Positions 1 through 6,302 are shown, numbered from the stretch's first letter. The stretch is 7,776 nucleotides of DNA from an uncultured Oscillospiraceae bacterium (GCA_934661715.1 CAKUJL010000067.1:1-7776), one strand, 5' to 3'. The notes: a model not told the origin generated them from the letters alone. Numbers and translations: made by a program.

Positions 1-429
1 ACCGGTGACCTCGGCAAGATGGACGAAGACGGCTTCGTCTTCTTCTCGCAGCGCATGAAGCGCATGATCATCACCTCGGGCTACAATGTCTACCCCGGCC
101 AGCTGGAAAACATCATTGACGGCCACGAGAAGGTGCTTCTTTCCTGCGTCATCGGCGTCAAGGACCCCTACAAGGTGCAGAAGGTCAAGGCCTTCGTCGT
201 GCTTCGTCCGGGCTTCGAGCCGAGCGAGGAGACGAAGAAGGAGCTGCTCGACTACTGCCGCCAGCACATCGCAAAATACGCGATGCCGTATGACATCGAG
301 TTCCGCGACGAGCTTCCCAAGACCCTCGTCGGCAAGGTCGCCTACCGCATTCTTGAGGAGGAAGAGGCCGACCGTCAGGCCACCGAGGACGCTGTCAAGG
401 CCGCGCAGGAAGCATCGGAAAACAAGTAA
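1..429 (+). CDS. AMP-forming acyl-CoA ligase, C-terminal part (5' truncated)
   Basis: Partial gene: the frame is open from the first base (TGDLGKMDEDG) to the TAA at 427-429, giving 142 residues. These enzymes activate a carboxylic acid with ATP to an acyl-adenylate and transfer it to CoA. The visible part is the end of the core and the mobile C-terminal domain of the ANL superfamily. It has the TGD motif at residues 1-3, the hinge region with KRMIITSGYNVYPGQLE near residues 20-36, and PKTLVGKVAY near 106-115, whose Lys112 (codon 334-336) matches the A10 catalytic lysine. A Glu/Ala-rich charged tail follows. The position usually written PxEIE in this family reads PGQLE here. The acid substrate cannot be told from this piece. 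A membrane acyltransferase-like gene follows 55 nt downstream on the same strand. The ligase family is near certain; the exact subfamily is open. Confidence 0.93.
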   Translation, partial: TGDLGKMDEDGFVFFSQRMKRMIITSGYNVYPGQLENIIDGHEKVLLSCVIGVKDPYKVQKVKAFVVLRPGFEPSEETKKELLDYCRQHIAKYAMPYDIEFRDELPKTLVGKVAYRILEEEEADRQATEDAVKAAQEASENK

Positions 430-439
430 AATCCCCCTT

Positions 440-472
440 GTGCGGGCCATTTCATGGCCCGCACCTGCTTTT
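440..472 (+). terminator. Intercistronic hairpin, possible weak terminator
   Basis: GTGCGGGCCAT (440-450) and ATGGCCCGCAC (454-464) form a perfect 11-bp stem with a 3-nt loop. Only a short, delayed T run follows (TTTT at 469-472, after CTGC). It could end ligase transcripts, partly attenuate them, or protect a processed 3' end. The hairpin stops 9 nt before the AGGAGG of the next gene, so no promoter fits between the two. Confidence 0.6.
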
Positions 473-484
473 CAGGAGGCGCTT

Positions 485-1204
485 ATGGCAAATCGGAAAT
501 CCCGCATCTGGGAGCTCGACGCGCTGCGCGGCTTGTGCATTGTCTGCGTGATCGTCGTGCATTTTCTCTTTGACCTGTCGTTTTTCGGCAGGGTCGAGCT
601 GACGCTCCCGGCGTGGTATGTCTTCCTTCAGGAATACGGCGGGGCGATTTTCGTCGTGCTCTCGGGCGTTTGCGCAACGCTGGGCTCGCATAGCGTGCGG
701 CGCGGCCTCATCGTCTTTGGAGCAGGTATGCTCATCACCGCCGTGACCTTTGGCATGTATAAGCTCGGCATGTCGGGGGCTGACGTCGTGGTAAAGTTCG
801 GCGTTCTGCATCTGCTCGGCGTGTGCATGATCGTGTATCCCGCGTTCAAAGACCTCCCGCCCATCGCGCTGGCTCCCTTTGCGGTCATATTCATCGCGGC
901 GGGCTTTGCCGTGCGGGGCATTACGGTGCAGCCGCACTTTCTGTTCCCGTTCGGTCTTATGTACGAGGGCTTCACCTCGAGCGACTACTTCCCCATCTTC
1001 CCGCAGCTGGGCTATTTCCTCGCGGGCGTGATTCTGGGAAAGACCGTGTACCGCGAAAAACGCTCGCTTCTTCCCGGCTCGTTCCAAAATAGCGCTCCCG
1101 CCCGCTTTTTCTGCTGGTGCGGCCGGCAGTCGCTGTTTATCTATCTGCTGCACCAGCCCATTGTCTACGGGCTTCTGGAGCTGTTTCTTGCCCTGCGCCG
1201 GTAA
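485..1204 (+). CDS. DUF1624/HGSNAT-type multipass membrane acyltransferase-like protein
   Basis: 239 residues, start ATG at 485 with AGGAGG at 474-479 and a 5-nt spacer; the frame stays open further upstream but only as a shadow of the ligase gene. The N-terminus carries ELDALRGLCIV (residues 10-20) and His26 in the first helix, the hallmark start of bacterial heparan-alpha-glucosaminide N-acetyltransferase-like (DUF1624) proteins. About seven hydrophobic segments follow, roughly at residues 15-35, 52-68, 73-92, 104-120, 125-145, 170-188 and 213-236. The end carries GRQSLFIYLLHQPIVYG (213-229), typical of the last helix. Related proteins are thought to move acetyl or acyl groups across the membrane onto sugars; the substrate here is unknown. 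It follows the acyl-CoA ligase gene and may share its transcript. A general acyltransferase-3-like role is the alternative. Confidence 0.85.
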   Translation: MANRKSRIWELDALRGLCIVCVIVVHFLFDLSFFGRVELTLPAWYVFLQEYGGAIFVVLSGVCATLGSHSVRRGLIVFGAGMLITAVTFGMYKLGMSGADVVVKFGVLHLLGVCMIVYPAFKDLPPIALAPFAVIFIAAGFAVRGITVQPHFLFPFGLMYEGFTSSDYFPIFPQLGYFLAGVILGKTVYREKRSLLPGSFQNSAPARFFCWCGRQSLFIYLLHQPIVYGLLELFLALRR

Positions 1205-1212
1205 AACCGCAG

Positions 1213-1248
1213 AAAAATCCCGCCGAAGAGAATCGGCGGGATTTTTTT
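1213..1248. terminator. Bidirectional intrinsic terminator
   Basis: A perfect 14-bp inverted repeat (1213-1226 with 1233-1246; GC core TCCCGCCGA/TCGGCGGGA, 6-nt loop) ends in T7 at 1242-1248 on the plus strand and T5 opposite 1213-1217 on the minus strand. It sits between two converging stop codons (1204 and 1250) and can end both the acyltransferase and the asparaginase transcripts. Confidence 0.93.
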
Positions 1249-1249
1249 G

Positions 1250-2263
1250 TTATTCGGTAAGTTCTCCGCGTAAGCTTTTCTGCATCTGCGCTTTGACCCA
1301 GGCCATATCGTCGGAGACGGACAGGAGGTAATAGCTCTTGGCAAGGGCGGCTTCGGTCGTCATATCCTTGCCGTTGACCGCGCCGACACGGCGAAGTGCC
1401 GAGCTTGCCGCATAGGTCCCGAGACTCACCGCGCCCTGACTGCACTGCGAGCAGACGGTGATGATCGTGCCGTTTTTGTAGGCCCGGTCGATGATGGGCA
1501 GCAGCGCGTTCTGCGCCGAGCCCGGAATATTGCCCGCGCCGAAGGTTTCTAACACCACGCCCTTTAATTTGTCCGTCATCAGCGATTCAAAATAGTCAAA
1601 CTGGATGCCGGGGAAAATTTTGATGACGCCGATGGGAAGCTCCTTAAAGGGCTGAAGGCGGAACGGCTCGGTGCTGGCCGGGCGCAGCACCCTCTTTTTG
1701 TATTCAATTTGAATACCGGCATGCGCCAGCGGCGCATCGTTCGGCGATTCAAACGCTTCAAACTGGTCAGACGAGCGCTTGGTGCTCCGGTTGCCGCGCA
1801 GCAAAACGCCGTTAAAGTAGATACACACCTCGTGCACCTCGCCGGAGGCCGCGATGAGAACGGAGGATATGATATTGTCCCGCCCGTCGCTTCGAATCTG
1901 CCCCAGCGGGATCTGGGAGCCTGTAAAAATGACGGGCTTTGAGAGGTTTTCCAGCATGAACGAAATCGCGGAGGCGGAGTAGGCCATCGTGTCCGTGCCG
2001 TGCAGGACGACAAAGCCGTCGTAATCGTCATACCGTTCGGCGATGGCGCTTCCGATCTGGTTCCACTCGCGCACCGTGATATCAGAAGAGTCCAGCAGCG
2101 GGTCAAACTCGACCACGTCCCAGTCCGGCATATCCTGCCAGTACAGATCCGGGATCGAGCGCAGAAGCTCCAGAAATGCCCCGCTCGACGGGACGTAGCC
2201 TTTTTCGCTTGGCACCATGCCGATGGTGCCGCCGGTGTAGAGGATGCAGATGCGCTTTTTCAT
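1250..2263 (-). CDS. ansA: Type I (cytoplasmic) L-asparaginase
   Basis: 337 residues, about the length of E. coli AnsA (338). It hydrolyses L-asparagine to aspartate and ammonia in the cytosol; there is no signal peptide. All active-site elements are visible: TGGTIG at residues 10-15 with nucleophile Thr13, HGTDT at 88-92 with Thr90 and Asp91, and Lys162 in RSTKRSS. These match the E. coli residues with an offset of one. Thr161, beside the lysine, corresponds to the threonine linked to allosteric asparagine binding in E. coli AnsA, so cooperative control is plausible but unproven. The start is supported by AAAGGAAG at about 2272-2279 with an 8-nt spacer. It lies 26 nt downstream of tex with no terminator between, so the two are probably cotranscribed. 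An archaeal-type GatD is unlikely, since the extra N-terminal domain and a GatE gene are absent. Confidence 0.94.
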   Translation of the reverse strand: MKKRICILYTGGTIGMVPSEKGYVPSSGAFLELLRSIPDLYWQDMPDWDVVEFDPLLDSSDITVREWNQIGSAIAERYDDYDGFVVLHGTDTMAYSASAISFMLENLSKPVIFTGSQIPLGQIRSDGRDNIISSVLIAASGEVHEVCIYFNGVLLRGNRSTKRSSDQFEAFESPNDAPLAHAGIQIEYKKRVLRPASTEPFRLQPFKELPIGVIKIFPGIQFDYFESLMTDKLKGVVLETFGAGNIPGSAQNALLPIIDRAYKNGTIITVCSQCSQGAVSLGTYAASSALRRVGAVNGKDMTTEAALAKSYYLLSVSDDMAWVKAQMQKSLRGELTE

Positions 2264-2289
2264 AAGAGCCGCTTCCTTTCTTTCGTGTG

Positions 2290-4440
2290 TTATACGCCCT
2301 TCATCGTGAGGCTGATGCGCTTGCGCTTTTCATCGACCTCGAGGACCTTGACCTTCACAACGTCTCCGACCGAGACGACCTCGGACGGATGCTTGATATA
2401 TTGATTGCAGACCTGCGAAATGTGCACCAAGCCGTCCTGATGCACGCCGATATCGACGAAAACGCCGAAATCGATGACGTTCCGCACCGTGCCGCTGAGC
2501 TCCATGCCGGGCTTTAAGTCCTTGAGCTCGAGAACGTCCGTGCGCAAAATGGGCTTCGGCAGCTCGTCTCTGGGGTCACGGCCGGGCTTGATGAGCTCCT
2601 TGACAATGTCCTGCATCGTGGGAAGGCCGATCTCGCACGCGGCTGCCAGCTTCTGCTCTCCGTAGAGCTTGGCTCTTGCCGGAAGCTCCTGCAATTTCTC
2701 CGTGCCGACATCCGAGAGCTTCAGCCCGCAAAGGTCAAGCAGCTGCTCTGCCGCCTTGTAAGACTCCGGATGCACGCCGGTGTGGTCTAACACCTTGCTG
2801 CTCTCCGGCACGCGCAGGAAGCCTGCCGACTGCTCGAACGCCTTGGGCCCCAGCTTCGGCACCTTTTTGAGCTGCGCACGGGACGTGAAGGCTCCGTTTT
2901 CCTCGCGGTAGGCGACGATGTTTTTGGCCGTCGTGGCGTTGAGGCCCGAGACCTGCCTGAGAAGCGGCATGGAAGCCGTGTTCACGTCCACACCGACCGC
3001 GTTGACGCAGCTTTCGACCACCGCGCCAAGGGCGGAATCGAGCTCCTTTTCCGGCATATCGTGCTGATACTGCCCCACGCCAATCGCCTTCGGGTCAATT
3101 TTCACGAGCTCTGCCAGCGGGTCCTGCAATCGCCGCGCGATCGAGACCGCCGAGCGGAGGTTCACGTCGTACTGCGGAAATTCCTCCGCGGCCAGCTTCG
3201 ACGCAGAATACACCGACGCGCCCGCTTCGTTGACGATCATGTACGACACGCCGGGGCATTTTCCGATCAGCTCGACCGCCATCGCCTCCGTTTCGCGCGA
3301 GGCCGTGCCGTTGCCGATGGCCAGATGCTTTACCTTGTGCTTGTCCACAAGCCGCTTGAGGATGTCGATGGCCTCCTGCTTTTTGCGCTCGGAGAACGTC
3401 GGATAGACGACCGTGGTGTCCAGAACCTTTCCCGTTGCGTCCACGACCGCGACCTTGCAGCCGTGCGCGTAGCCGGGGTCGAGCCCCATCGTGACGAAGC
3501 CCTTCACCGGCGGCTGCATCAGAAGCGGCCGGAGGTTCAGCGCGAAATTGTGGATGGCCGCCTCGTTTGCCGAGTCGGTAAGTATCGTCCGGAGCTCGCG
3601 CTCCATGCTGGGCTCGAGTAACCGGTCAAAGCTGTCCTCCGCCGCCGCGGCGACAAAGGTCATACAGGGACTGCCGGGCTTTACGACGCTTCTTTTGATC
3701 AGCTGCAAGGACGCCGCGCGGTCCAGATCCAGCGAGACCTTCAGAAAGCCTTCCTTTTCGCCGCGGTTCAGAGCTAAAATCTGATGGCTTTGCAGCTTCG
3801 AAACGGGCTGGGTAAAATCGTAATAGAGCCGGTAAACGGAGTCCTCGTCTTCCTTTGCGGGCTTGCTTCCACAGACGGCTTTCTTCTGCATCATCGCGCG
3901 AAGGCCCTTTCGAAGCTCCGCGTCGTCGGAGATCTGCTCGGCAATGATATCGCTCGCGCCCGCAAGCGCGTCTTCGATCGTCTCCACACCCAGATCGGGG
4001 TTGAGGAATTCTTTTGCCAGCTCCTCGGGCGATGAAGATTGCCGTTCCTGCGCGAAAATGGCGTCGGCAAGGGGCGCCAGGCCCTTTTCTCTTGCGGCGG
4101 TCGCTCGTGTGCGGCGCTTTTGCTTATAGGGCCGGTACAGGTCTTCGACCTCAGCAAGCGTTGCCGCGTTGTCGATGGCGGCGGACAGCTCGTCGGTCAG
4201 CTTGCCCTGATTTTCAATGGAGCTTTTGACCTCTTCGCGCCGGGTCTGCAAATTGCGAAGATAGGTAAGCCTTGTCTCAAGGAGTCTCAGCTGCGTGTCG
4301 TCCATCGCGCCGTGCGCTTCTTTTCGGTATCTTGCGATAAAGGGAATGGTGTTGCCTTCATCGAGTAAGGCTACCACGTTATCCACGTATTCCTGCTTAC
4401 AGCCGAGTTCCATGGCCAGAAGCTGCGGTATTGTTTTCAT
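2290..4440 (-). CDS. tex: Tex-family RNA-binding protein (YqgF, helix-hairpin-helix and S1 domains)
   Basis: 716 residues, normal for Tex. In order: a helical Tex N-terminal region (about 1-190); a YqgF/RNase H-like domain (about 314-440) beginning VTMGLDPGYAHG with Asp321; the family signature KAIGVGQYQHD (451-461); helix-hairpin-helix repeats (about 480-570), including VPKLGPKAFEQSAGF; and an S1 domain (about 645-714) with GTVRNVIDFGVFVDIG and GLVHISQ. Tex binds nucleic acid through S1 and is linked to transcription and RNA handling; its precise bacterial role is still debated. The start at 4440 is chosen because GGAAGGAG lies at 4447-4454 with a 6-nt spacer and the protein begins like its relatives (MKTIPQLLAMEL). 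The frame stays open to 4653, but that part has no family resemblance and crosses the promoter. It is transcribed away from the nucleotidase gene and probably with ansA. Confidence 0.96.
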   Translation of the reverse strand: MKTIPQLLAMELGCKQEYVDNVVALLDEGNTIPFIARYRKEAHGAMDDTQLRLLETRLTYLRNLQTRREEVKSSIENQGKLTDELSAAIDNAATLAEVEDLYRPYKQKRRTRATAAREKGLAPLADAIFAQERQSSSPEELAKEFLNPDLGVETIEDALAGASDIIAEQISDDAELRKGLRAMMQKKAVCGSKPAKEDEDSVYRLYYDFTQPVSKLQSHQILALNRGEKEGFLKVSLDLDRAASLQLIKRSVVKPGSPCMTFVAAAAEDSFDRLLEPSMERELRTILTDSANEAAIHNFALNLRPLLMQPPVKGFVTMGLDPGYAHGCKVAVVDATGKVLDTTVVYPTFSERKKQEAIDILKRLVDKHKVKHLAIGNGTASRETEAMAVELIGKCPGVSYMIVNEAGASVYSASKLAAEEFPQYDVNLRSAVSIARRLQDPLAELVKIDPKAIGVGQYQHDMPEKELDSALGAVVESCVNAVGVDVNTASMPLLRQVSGLNATTAKNIVAYREENGAFTSRAQLKKVPKLGPKAFEQSAGFLRVPESSKVLDHTGVHPESYKAAEQLLDLCGLKLSDVGTEKLQELPARAKLYGEQKLAAACEIGLPTMQDIVKELIKPGRDPRDELPKPILRTDVLELKDLKPGMELSGTVRNVIDFGVFVDIGVHQDGLVHISQVCNQYIKHPSEVVSVGDVVKVKVLEVDEKRKRISLTMKGV

Positions 4441-4456
4441 TCGGTTCTCCTTCCGC

Positions 4457-4504
4457 GTCCGCGCCTGTGTGTGAAAAAACGCCAGTTTTCCGTCCGGCGC
4501 GGAC
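4457..4504 (-). promoter_or_regulatory. Foldable tex 5' leader (candidate attenuator)
   Basis: The predicted tex leader (about 4507 down to 4441) can form two mutually exclusive structures. One is a local hairpin (4494-4499 with 4480-4485, 6 bp including one G-U, 8-nt loop) followed directly by U6 (4474-4479), like a weak terminator. The other is a 9-bp perfect GC-rich long-range helix (4496-4504 with 4457-4465) that ends 2 nt before the tex ribosome site. They share 4496-4499. Both pairings are seen in the sequence; regulation is inferred. It matches no riboswitch class I recognise. Confidence 0.4.
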
Positions 4505-4513
4505 AGCATTTTT

Positions 4514-4522
4514 AGTATATCA
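4514..4522 (-). promoter_or_regulatory. Extended -10 promoter of tex-ansA
   Basis: Reading leftward, TGATATACT (4522-4514) is an extended -10 element with TATACT as hexamer. The predicted start is near 4507 (a G), giving a 67-nt leader before the tex ATG. The hexamer 17 nt upstream (TATCAT) is a poor -35, as expected for an extended -10 promoter. This element is one arm of a perfect inverted repeat with the rightward promoter. Confidence 0.65.
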
Positions 4523-4537
4523 TAAATCCGCGAAATA

Positions 4538-4546
4538 TGATATACT
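4538..4546 (+). promoter_or_regulatory. Extended -10 promoter of the YjjG-type nucleotidase
   Basis: TGATATACT (4538-4546) is an extended -10 element identical to that of tex on the other strand. The predicted start is near 4553 (an A), leaving a leader of about 21 nt with AAGGGAG at 4561-4567. Its -35 position (4518-4523, TATCAT) overlaps the leftward -10, so polymerases at the two promoters should compete. Confidence 0.65.
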
Positions 4547-4573
4547 GGAAAAAACGAAAAAAGGGAGACCGTT

Positions 4574-5254
4574 ATGCGCTTTGATACCGTTCTGATCGAT
4601 ATTGACGATACGCTGTTTGATTTCCGCAAGAGCTCCTTTGAAGCTCTCGTCAAGACCTTCGCGGAGATCGGCTTTTCCTTCGGCGAGGCCGAAATGCGGG
4701 ACTACGAGGTGTTCAACAACGAAATGTGGCAGAGCTACGAGCGCGGCGAAATCGAAAAGAATTTCATCTACGCCGAGCGCTTCCGCCGCTATTTTGCCTC
4801 GATTGGCTTGGAGGCCGACCCCGTGGCCATCAACAAGCGGTATCTGTACGAGCTCGGCGAAGGGCGAAACTTCATGCCGCACTGTCTCGAGCTTTTGCAG
4901 GCGCTGCACGGAAAATACCTCGTCGTCATCGTGACGAACGGCGACACCTACGCGCAGGAGCGGCGCATCGAAATTTCCGGCATGGCAGAATACTTTGACT
5001 ACGTCTTCATCTCCGAGCAGCTCGGCACCAAGAAGCCGTCGAAGGACTTTTACGACAAGGTCTTTGAGGCCATCGGCCCGGAGCGAAGGGAAACGTCCAT
5101 CATGGTCGGAGACAGCCTGTCTTCCGACATGCAGGGCGGCCGGAACGCCGGCATCCCCACGTGCTTCTACGGAAGTCCCAAGCGTGCCGACGATCGCTGC
5201 GATTACGTCATCGAGGATCTGCTGGATCTGCTGCCCATTCTGGAAAACGACTGA
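4574..5254 (+). CDS. yjjG: HAD-superfamily nucleotidase, YjjG type
   Basis: 226 residues, typical of YjjG. These cytosolic Mg2+-dependent phosphatases remove phosphate from nucleoside monophosphates, with a preference for non-canonical pyrimidines, and so help keep damaged bases out of DNA. All HAD motifs are present: I, DIDDT with nucleophile Asp9 and acid Asp11; II, VTNGD with Thr121; III, Lys154 in GTKKPS; IV, VGDSLSSD with Asp180 and Asp185. The alpha-helical cap lies roughly between residues 16 and 100. The DIDDTLFDF start and long cap resemble YjjG more than other HAD subfamilies, but substrate choice cannot be read from sequence alone. Start ATG at 4574 follows AAGGGAG (4561-4567). It is divergent from tex, has its own promoter, and ends in a terminator shared with the converging small membrane protein gene. 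Confidence 0.88.
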   Translation: MRFDTVLIDIDDTLFDFRKSSFEALVKTFAEIGFSFGEAEMRDYEVFNNEMWQSYERGEIEKNFIYAERFRRYFASIGLEADPVAINKRYLYELGEGRNFMPHCLELLQALHGKYLVVIVTNGDTYAQERRIEISGMAEYFDYVFISEQLGTKKPSKDFYDKVFEAIGPERRETSIMVGDSLSSDMQGGRNAGIPTCFYGSPKRADDRCDYVIEDLLDLLPILEND

Positions 5255-5291
5255 AAAACCCGGACGCTTCATATGAAGCGTCCGGGGTTTG
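5254..5291. terminator. Palindromic terminator between convergent genes
   Basis: A perfect 28-nt palindrome at 5259-5286 (CCGGACGCTTCATATGAAGCGTCCGG core), with further A-T pairing outside one mismatch. On the minus strand it is followed by five U (5258-5254), a good terminator for the exonuclease/small-protein transcript. On the plus strand the T run is short and broken (TTTG), so termination of the nucleotidase mRNA is probably weaker. It starts at the nucleotidase stop codon. Confidence 0.85.
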
Positions 5292-5300
5292 TCTGTTCTT

Positions 5301-5483
5301 TCAATGGTTTGCGGCCAGCGCAATAAGTATAATCAGCAGCATCGTGTGCAGAATGCACTCCAGCATCAGGCGGTTTCCGATCTCCTCGCCCTTTTTGCGG
5401 CAGCGGACAACGCCCAGAATGTCGAGCAGCAGGCATACAGCGGTTGCTGCCAGAGAGATGGCATAATAAATCGTACTGCTCAT
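5301..5483 (-). CDS. Small two-helix membrane protein of unknown function
   Basis: 60 residues if started at the ATG at 5483, which has GGAG (5490-5493) at a 6-nt spacing. An upstream in-frame ATG at 5495 would give 64 residues and would lie 2 nt after the exonuclease stop, but has no ribosome site. I do not recognise a family. It has hydrophobic stretches at about residues 5-27 and 39-57 joined by a basic loop (RCRKKGEEIGNR), which predicts a helical hairpin with the loop in the cytoplasm. There is no signal peptide cleavage site. It lies just behind the exonuclease gene on the same strand, is probably translationally coupled to it, and ends just before a strong terminator, which supports it being a real gene. 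No toxin or bacteriocin feature is evident. Confidence 0.68.
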   Translation of the reverse strand: MSSTIYYAISLAATAVCLLLDILGVVRCRKKGEEIGNRLMLECILHTMLLIILIALAANH

Positions 5484-5489
5484 CATTCG

Positions 5490-5493
5490 CTCC
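5490..5493 (-). promoter_or_regulatory. Ribosome binding site deciding the start of the small membrane protein
   Basis: GGAG on the minus strand, 6 nt before the ATG at 5483, 3 nt before that at 5486, and inside the coding sequence if the ATG at 5495 were used. It sits 4 nt beyond the exonuclease stop codon, so ribosomes ending there could restart, consistent with coupling. Confidence 0.55.
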
Positions 5494-5497
5494 ATTC

Positions 5498-6193
5498 TTA
5501 CAAGAAGGCGGGCTGCAATTGCTCGTAGAGCTTTCCTGAGCGGTTATAGCCCTGCGGGAGATATTTCACCGAATGGATCGCGGGCTTCGGGGCCCCGAAC
5601 CTCGGATTGTAGCCGAACAGGTTCACGTATTTGTCCAGATCCTGCTCTTCGCGTTCCATCGCGGAAAGAAGCTCCAGCGTGGCCCGCGCGTCGTCGATCG
5701 CCCGATGGGTGTTCTGCGTCTTGAGCTGATAGGCCTCGACGGCGTTGCAGAGCTTGTGCGGAAATGGCCGCCGGTCCTTGTAGACCGTGAGCGCGTCCAG
5801 CATCTGTGCGCCCTTGAGAACGTCCGCCATGCCGAACCGCGCGAGAAAATAGTATAAAAAGCACAGGTCAAACTGCGCGTTGTACGCCACGATCAGCGTT
5901 CTCTCCCCGAACATCGCGGCAAAGCGTTCGGCCGCCTCGCGCTTCTCTATGCCGCCATCCAGCAGCATCTGTTCGGTGATGCCCGTGAGCTCGACGATCT
6001 TGGGCGGCAGATGTCTTCCTTCCGAAAGAAGGATGAAATCGTCCATCGTCTCCAGCTCGCAGATCTCCCCATCGCGCACACCGGCCTTCAAAGCGGCCAG
6101 CTCGATGATCTCGTCTGACTTGAAATAAAAACCGGTCGTCTCGGTGTCCAGCACCAGCACCGCGTCAAATTGTTCAAACAAGCGCTCCAGCAT
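5498..6193 (-). CDS. DnaQ-like 3'-5' exonuclease (DEDDh family)
   Basis: 231 residues, one exonuclease domain like DNA polymerase III epsilon. It should remove nucleotides from 3' ends using two metal ions. The five catalytic residues are visible: Asp16 and Glu18 in LDTETTG (Exo I), Asp109 in VAYNAQFD (Exo II), and His163 and Asp168 in HRAIDDARAT (Exo III), the DEDDh pattern. The C-terminal 40 residues (about 190-231, NLFGYNPRFG to the end) lie outside the nuclease core and I do not recognise them. No polymerase, helicase or BRCT domain is fused to it, so it may be a stand-alone repair or RNA/DNA-trimming enzyme rather than the replicative proofreader. The start is supported by GGAGG (6200-6204) with a 6-nt spacer. 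It has its own promoter upstream and a small membrane protein gene directly behind it. Confidence 0.92.
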   Translation of the reverse strand: MLERLFEQFDAVLVLDTETTGFYFKSDEIIELAALKAGVRDGEICELETMDDFILLSEGRHLPPKIVELTGITEQMLLDGGIEKREAAERFAAMFGERTLIVAYNAQFDLCFLYYFLARFGMADVLKGAQMLDALTVYKDRRPFPHKLCNAVEAYQLKTQNTHRAIDDARATLELLSAMEREEQDLDKYVNLFGYNPRFGAPKPAIHSVKYLPQGYNRSGKLYEQLQPAFL

Positions 6194-6216
6194 CGCGTTC
6201 CTCCGCAGGTATCATT

Positions 6217-6235
6217 GGCAGCACCCGGTGCTGCC
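6217..6235 (-). promoter_or_regulatory. Stem-loop at the predicted 5' end of the exonuclease mRNA
   Basis: GGCAGCAC and GTGCTGCC form a perfect 8-bp stem with a 3-nt loop (6217-6224 with 6228-6235). Given the -10 at 6245-6250, transcription should begin near 6238, so the stem starts at about the fourth base of the mRNA, 23 nt before the start codon. Such 5'-terminal stems stabilise mRNAs in other bacteria. On the plus strand it is followed by T5, but no plus-strand gene precedes it. Confidence 0.5.
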
Positions 6236-6244
6236 TTTTTGCCC

Positions 6245-6253
6245 ATTATATCA
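6245..6253 (-). promoter_or_regulatory. Extended -10 promoter of the exonuclease operon
   Basis: Reading leftward, TGATATAAT (6253-6245) is a perfect consensus -10 with the TG extension. No good -35 is visible 16-18 nt upstream. It lies in the 109-nt gap between the MFS and exonuclease genes, where no clear MFS terminator is seen, so MFS transcripts may also read into the exonuclease. Confidence 0.7.
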
Positions 6254-6302
6254 CAAAACAAAGCATTTTTCGAGCGCCTGCGGAAATTTTTGTGAAAAGC
6301 GG

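Noticed and set aside
452..1153. Minus-strand frame (233 codons) opposite the membrane acyltransferase gene
   Set aside because: Charged, His/Glu/Arg-rich antisense shadow; the plus-strand protein has clear helices and family motifs.
1250..2263. Reading the asparaginase as GatD (amidotransferase subunit)
   Set aside because: Length equals type I asparaginase, the extra N-terminal domain of GatD is absent and no GatE lies nearby.
3061..3621. Plus-strand frame (186 codons) within tex
   Set aside because: Antisense shadow of the YqgF and HhH parts of tex; Arg/His-rich and without signals.
4441..4653. N-terminal extension of tex to 4653
   Set aside because: The frame is open but covers the divergent promoter and the start of the nucleotidase gene, lacks family resemblance, and a strong ribosome site precedes the ATG at 4440.
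4520..5323. Minus-strand frame (267 codons) opposite the nucleotidase gene
   Set aside because: Antisense to a gene with all four HAD motifs, and it would run through the shared terminator and promoter.
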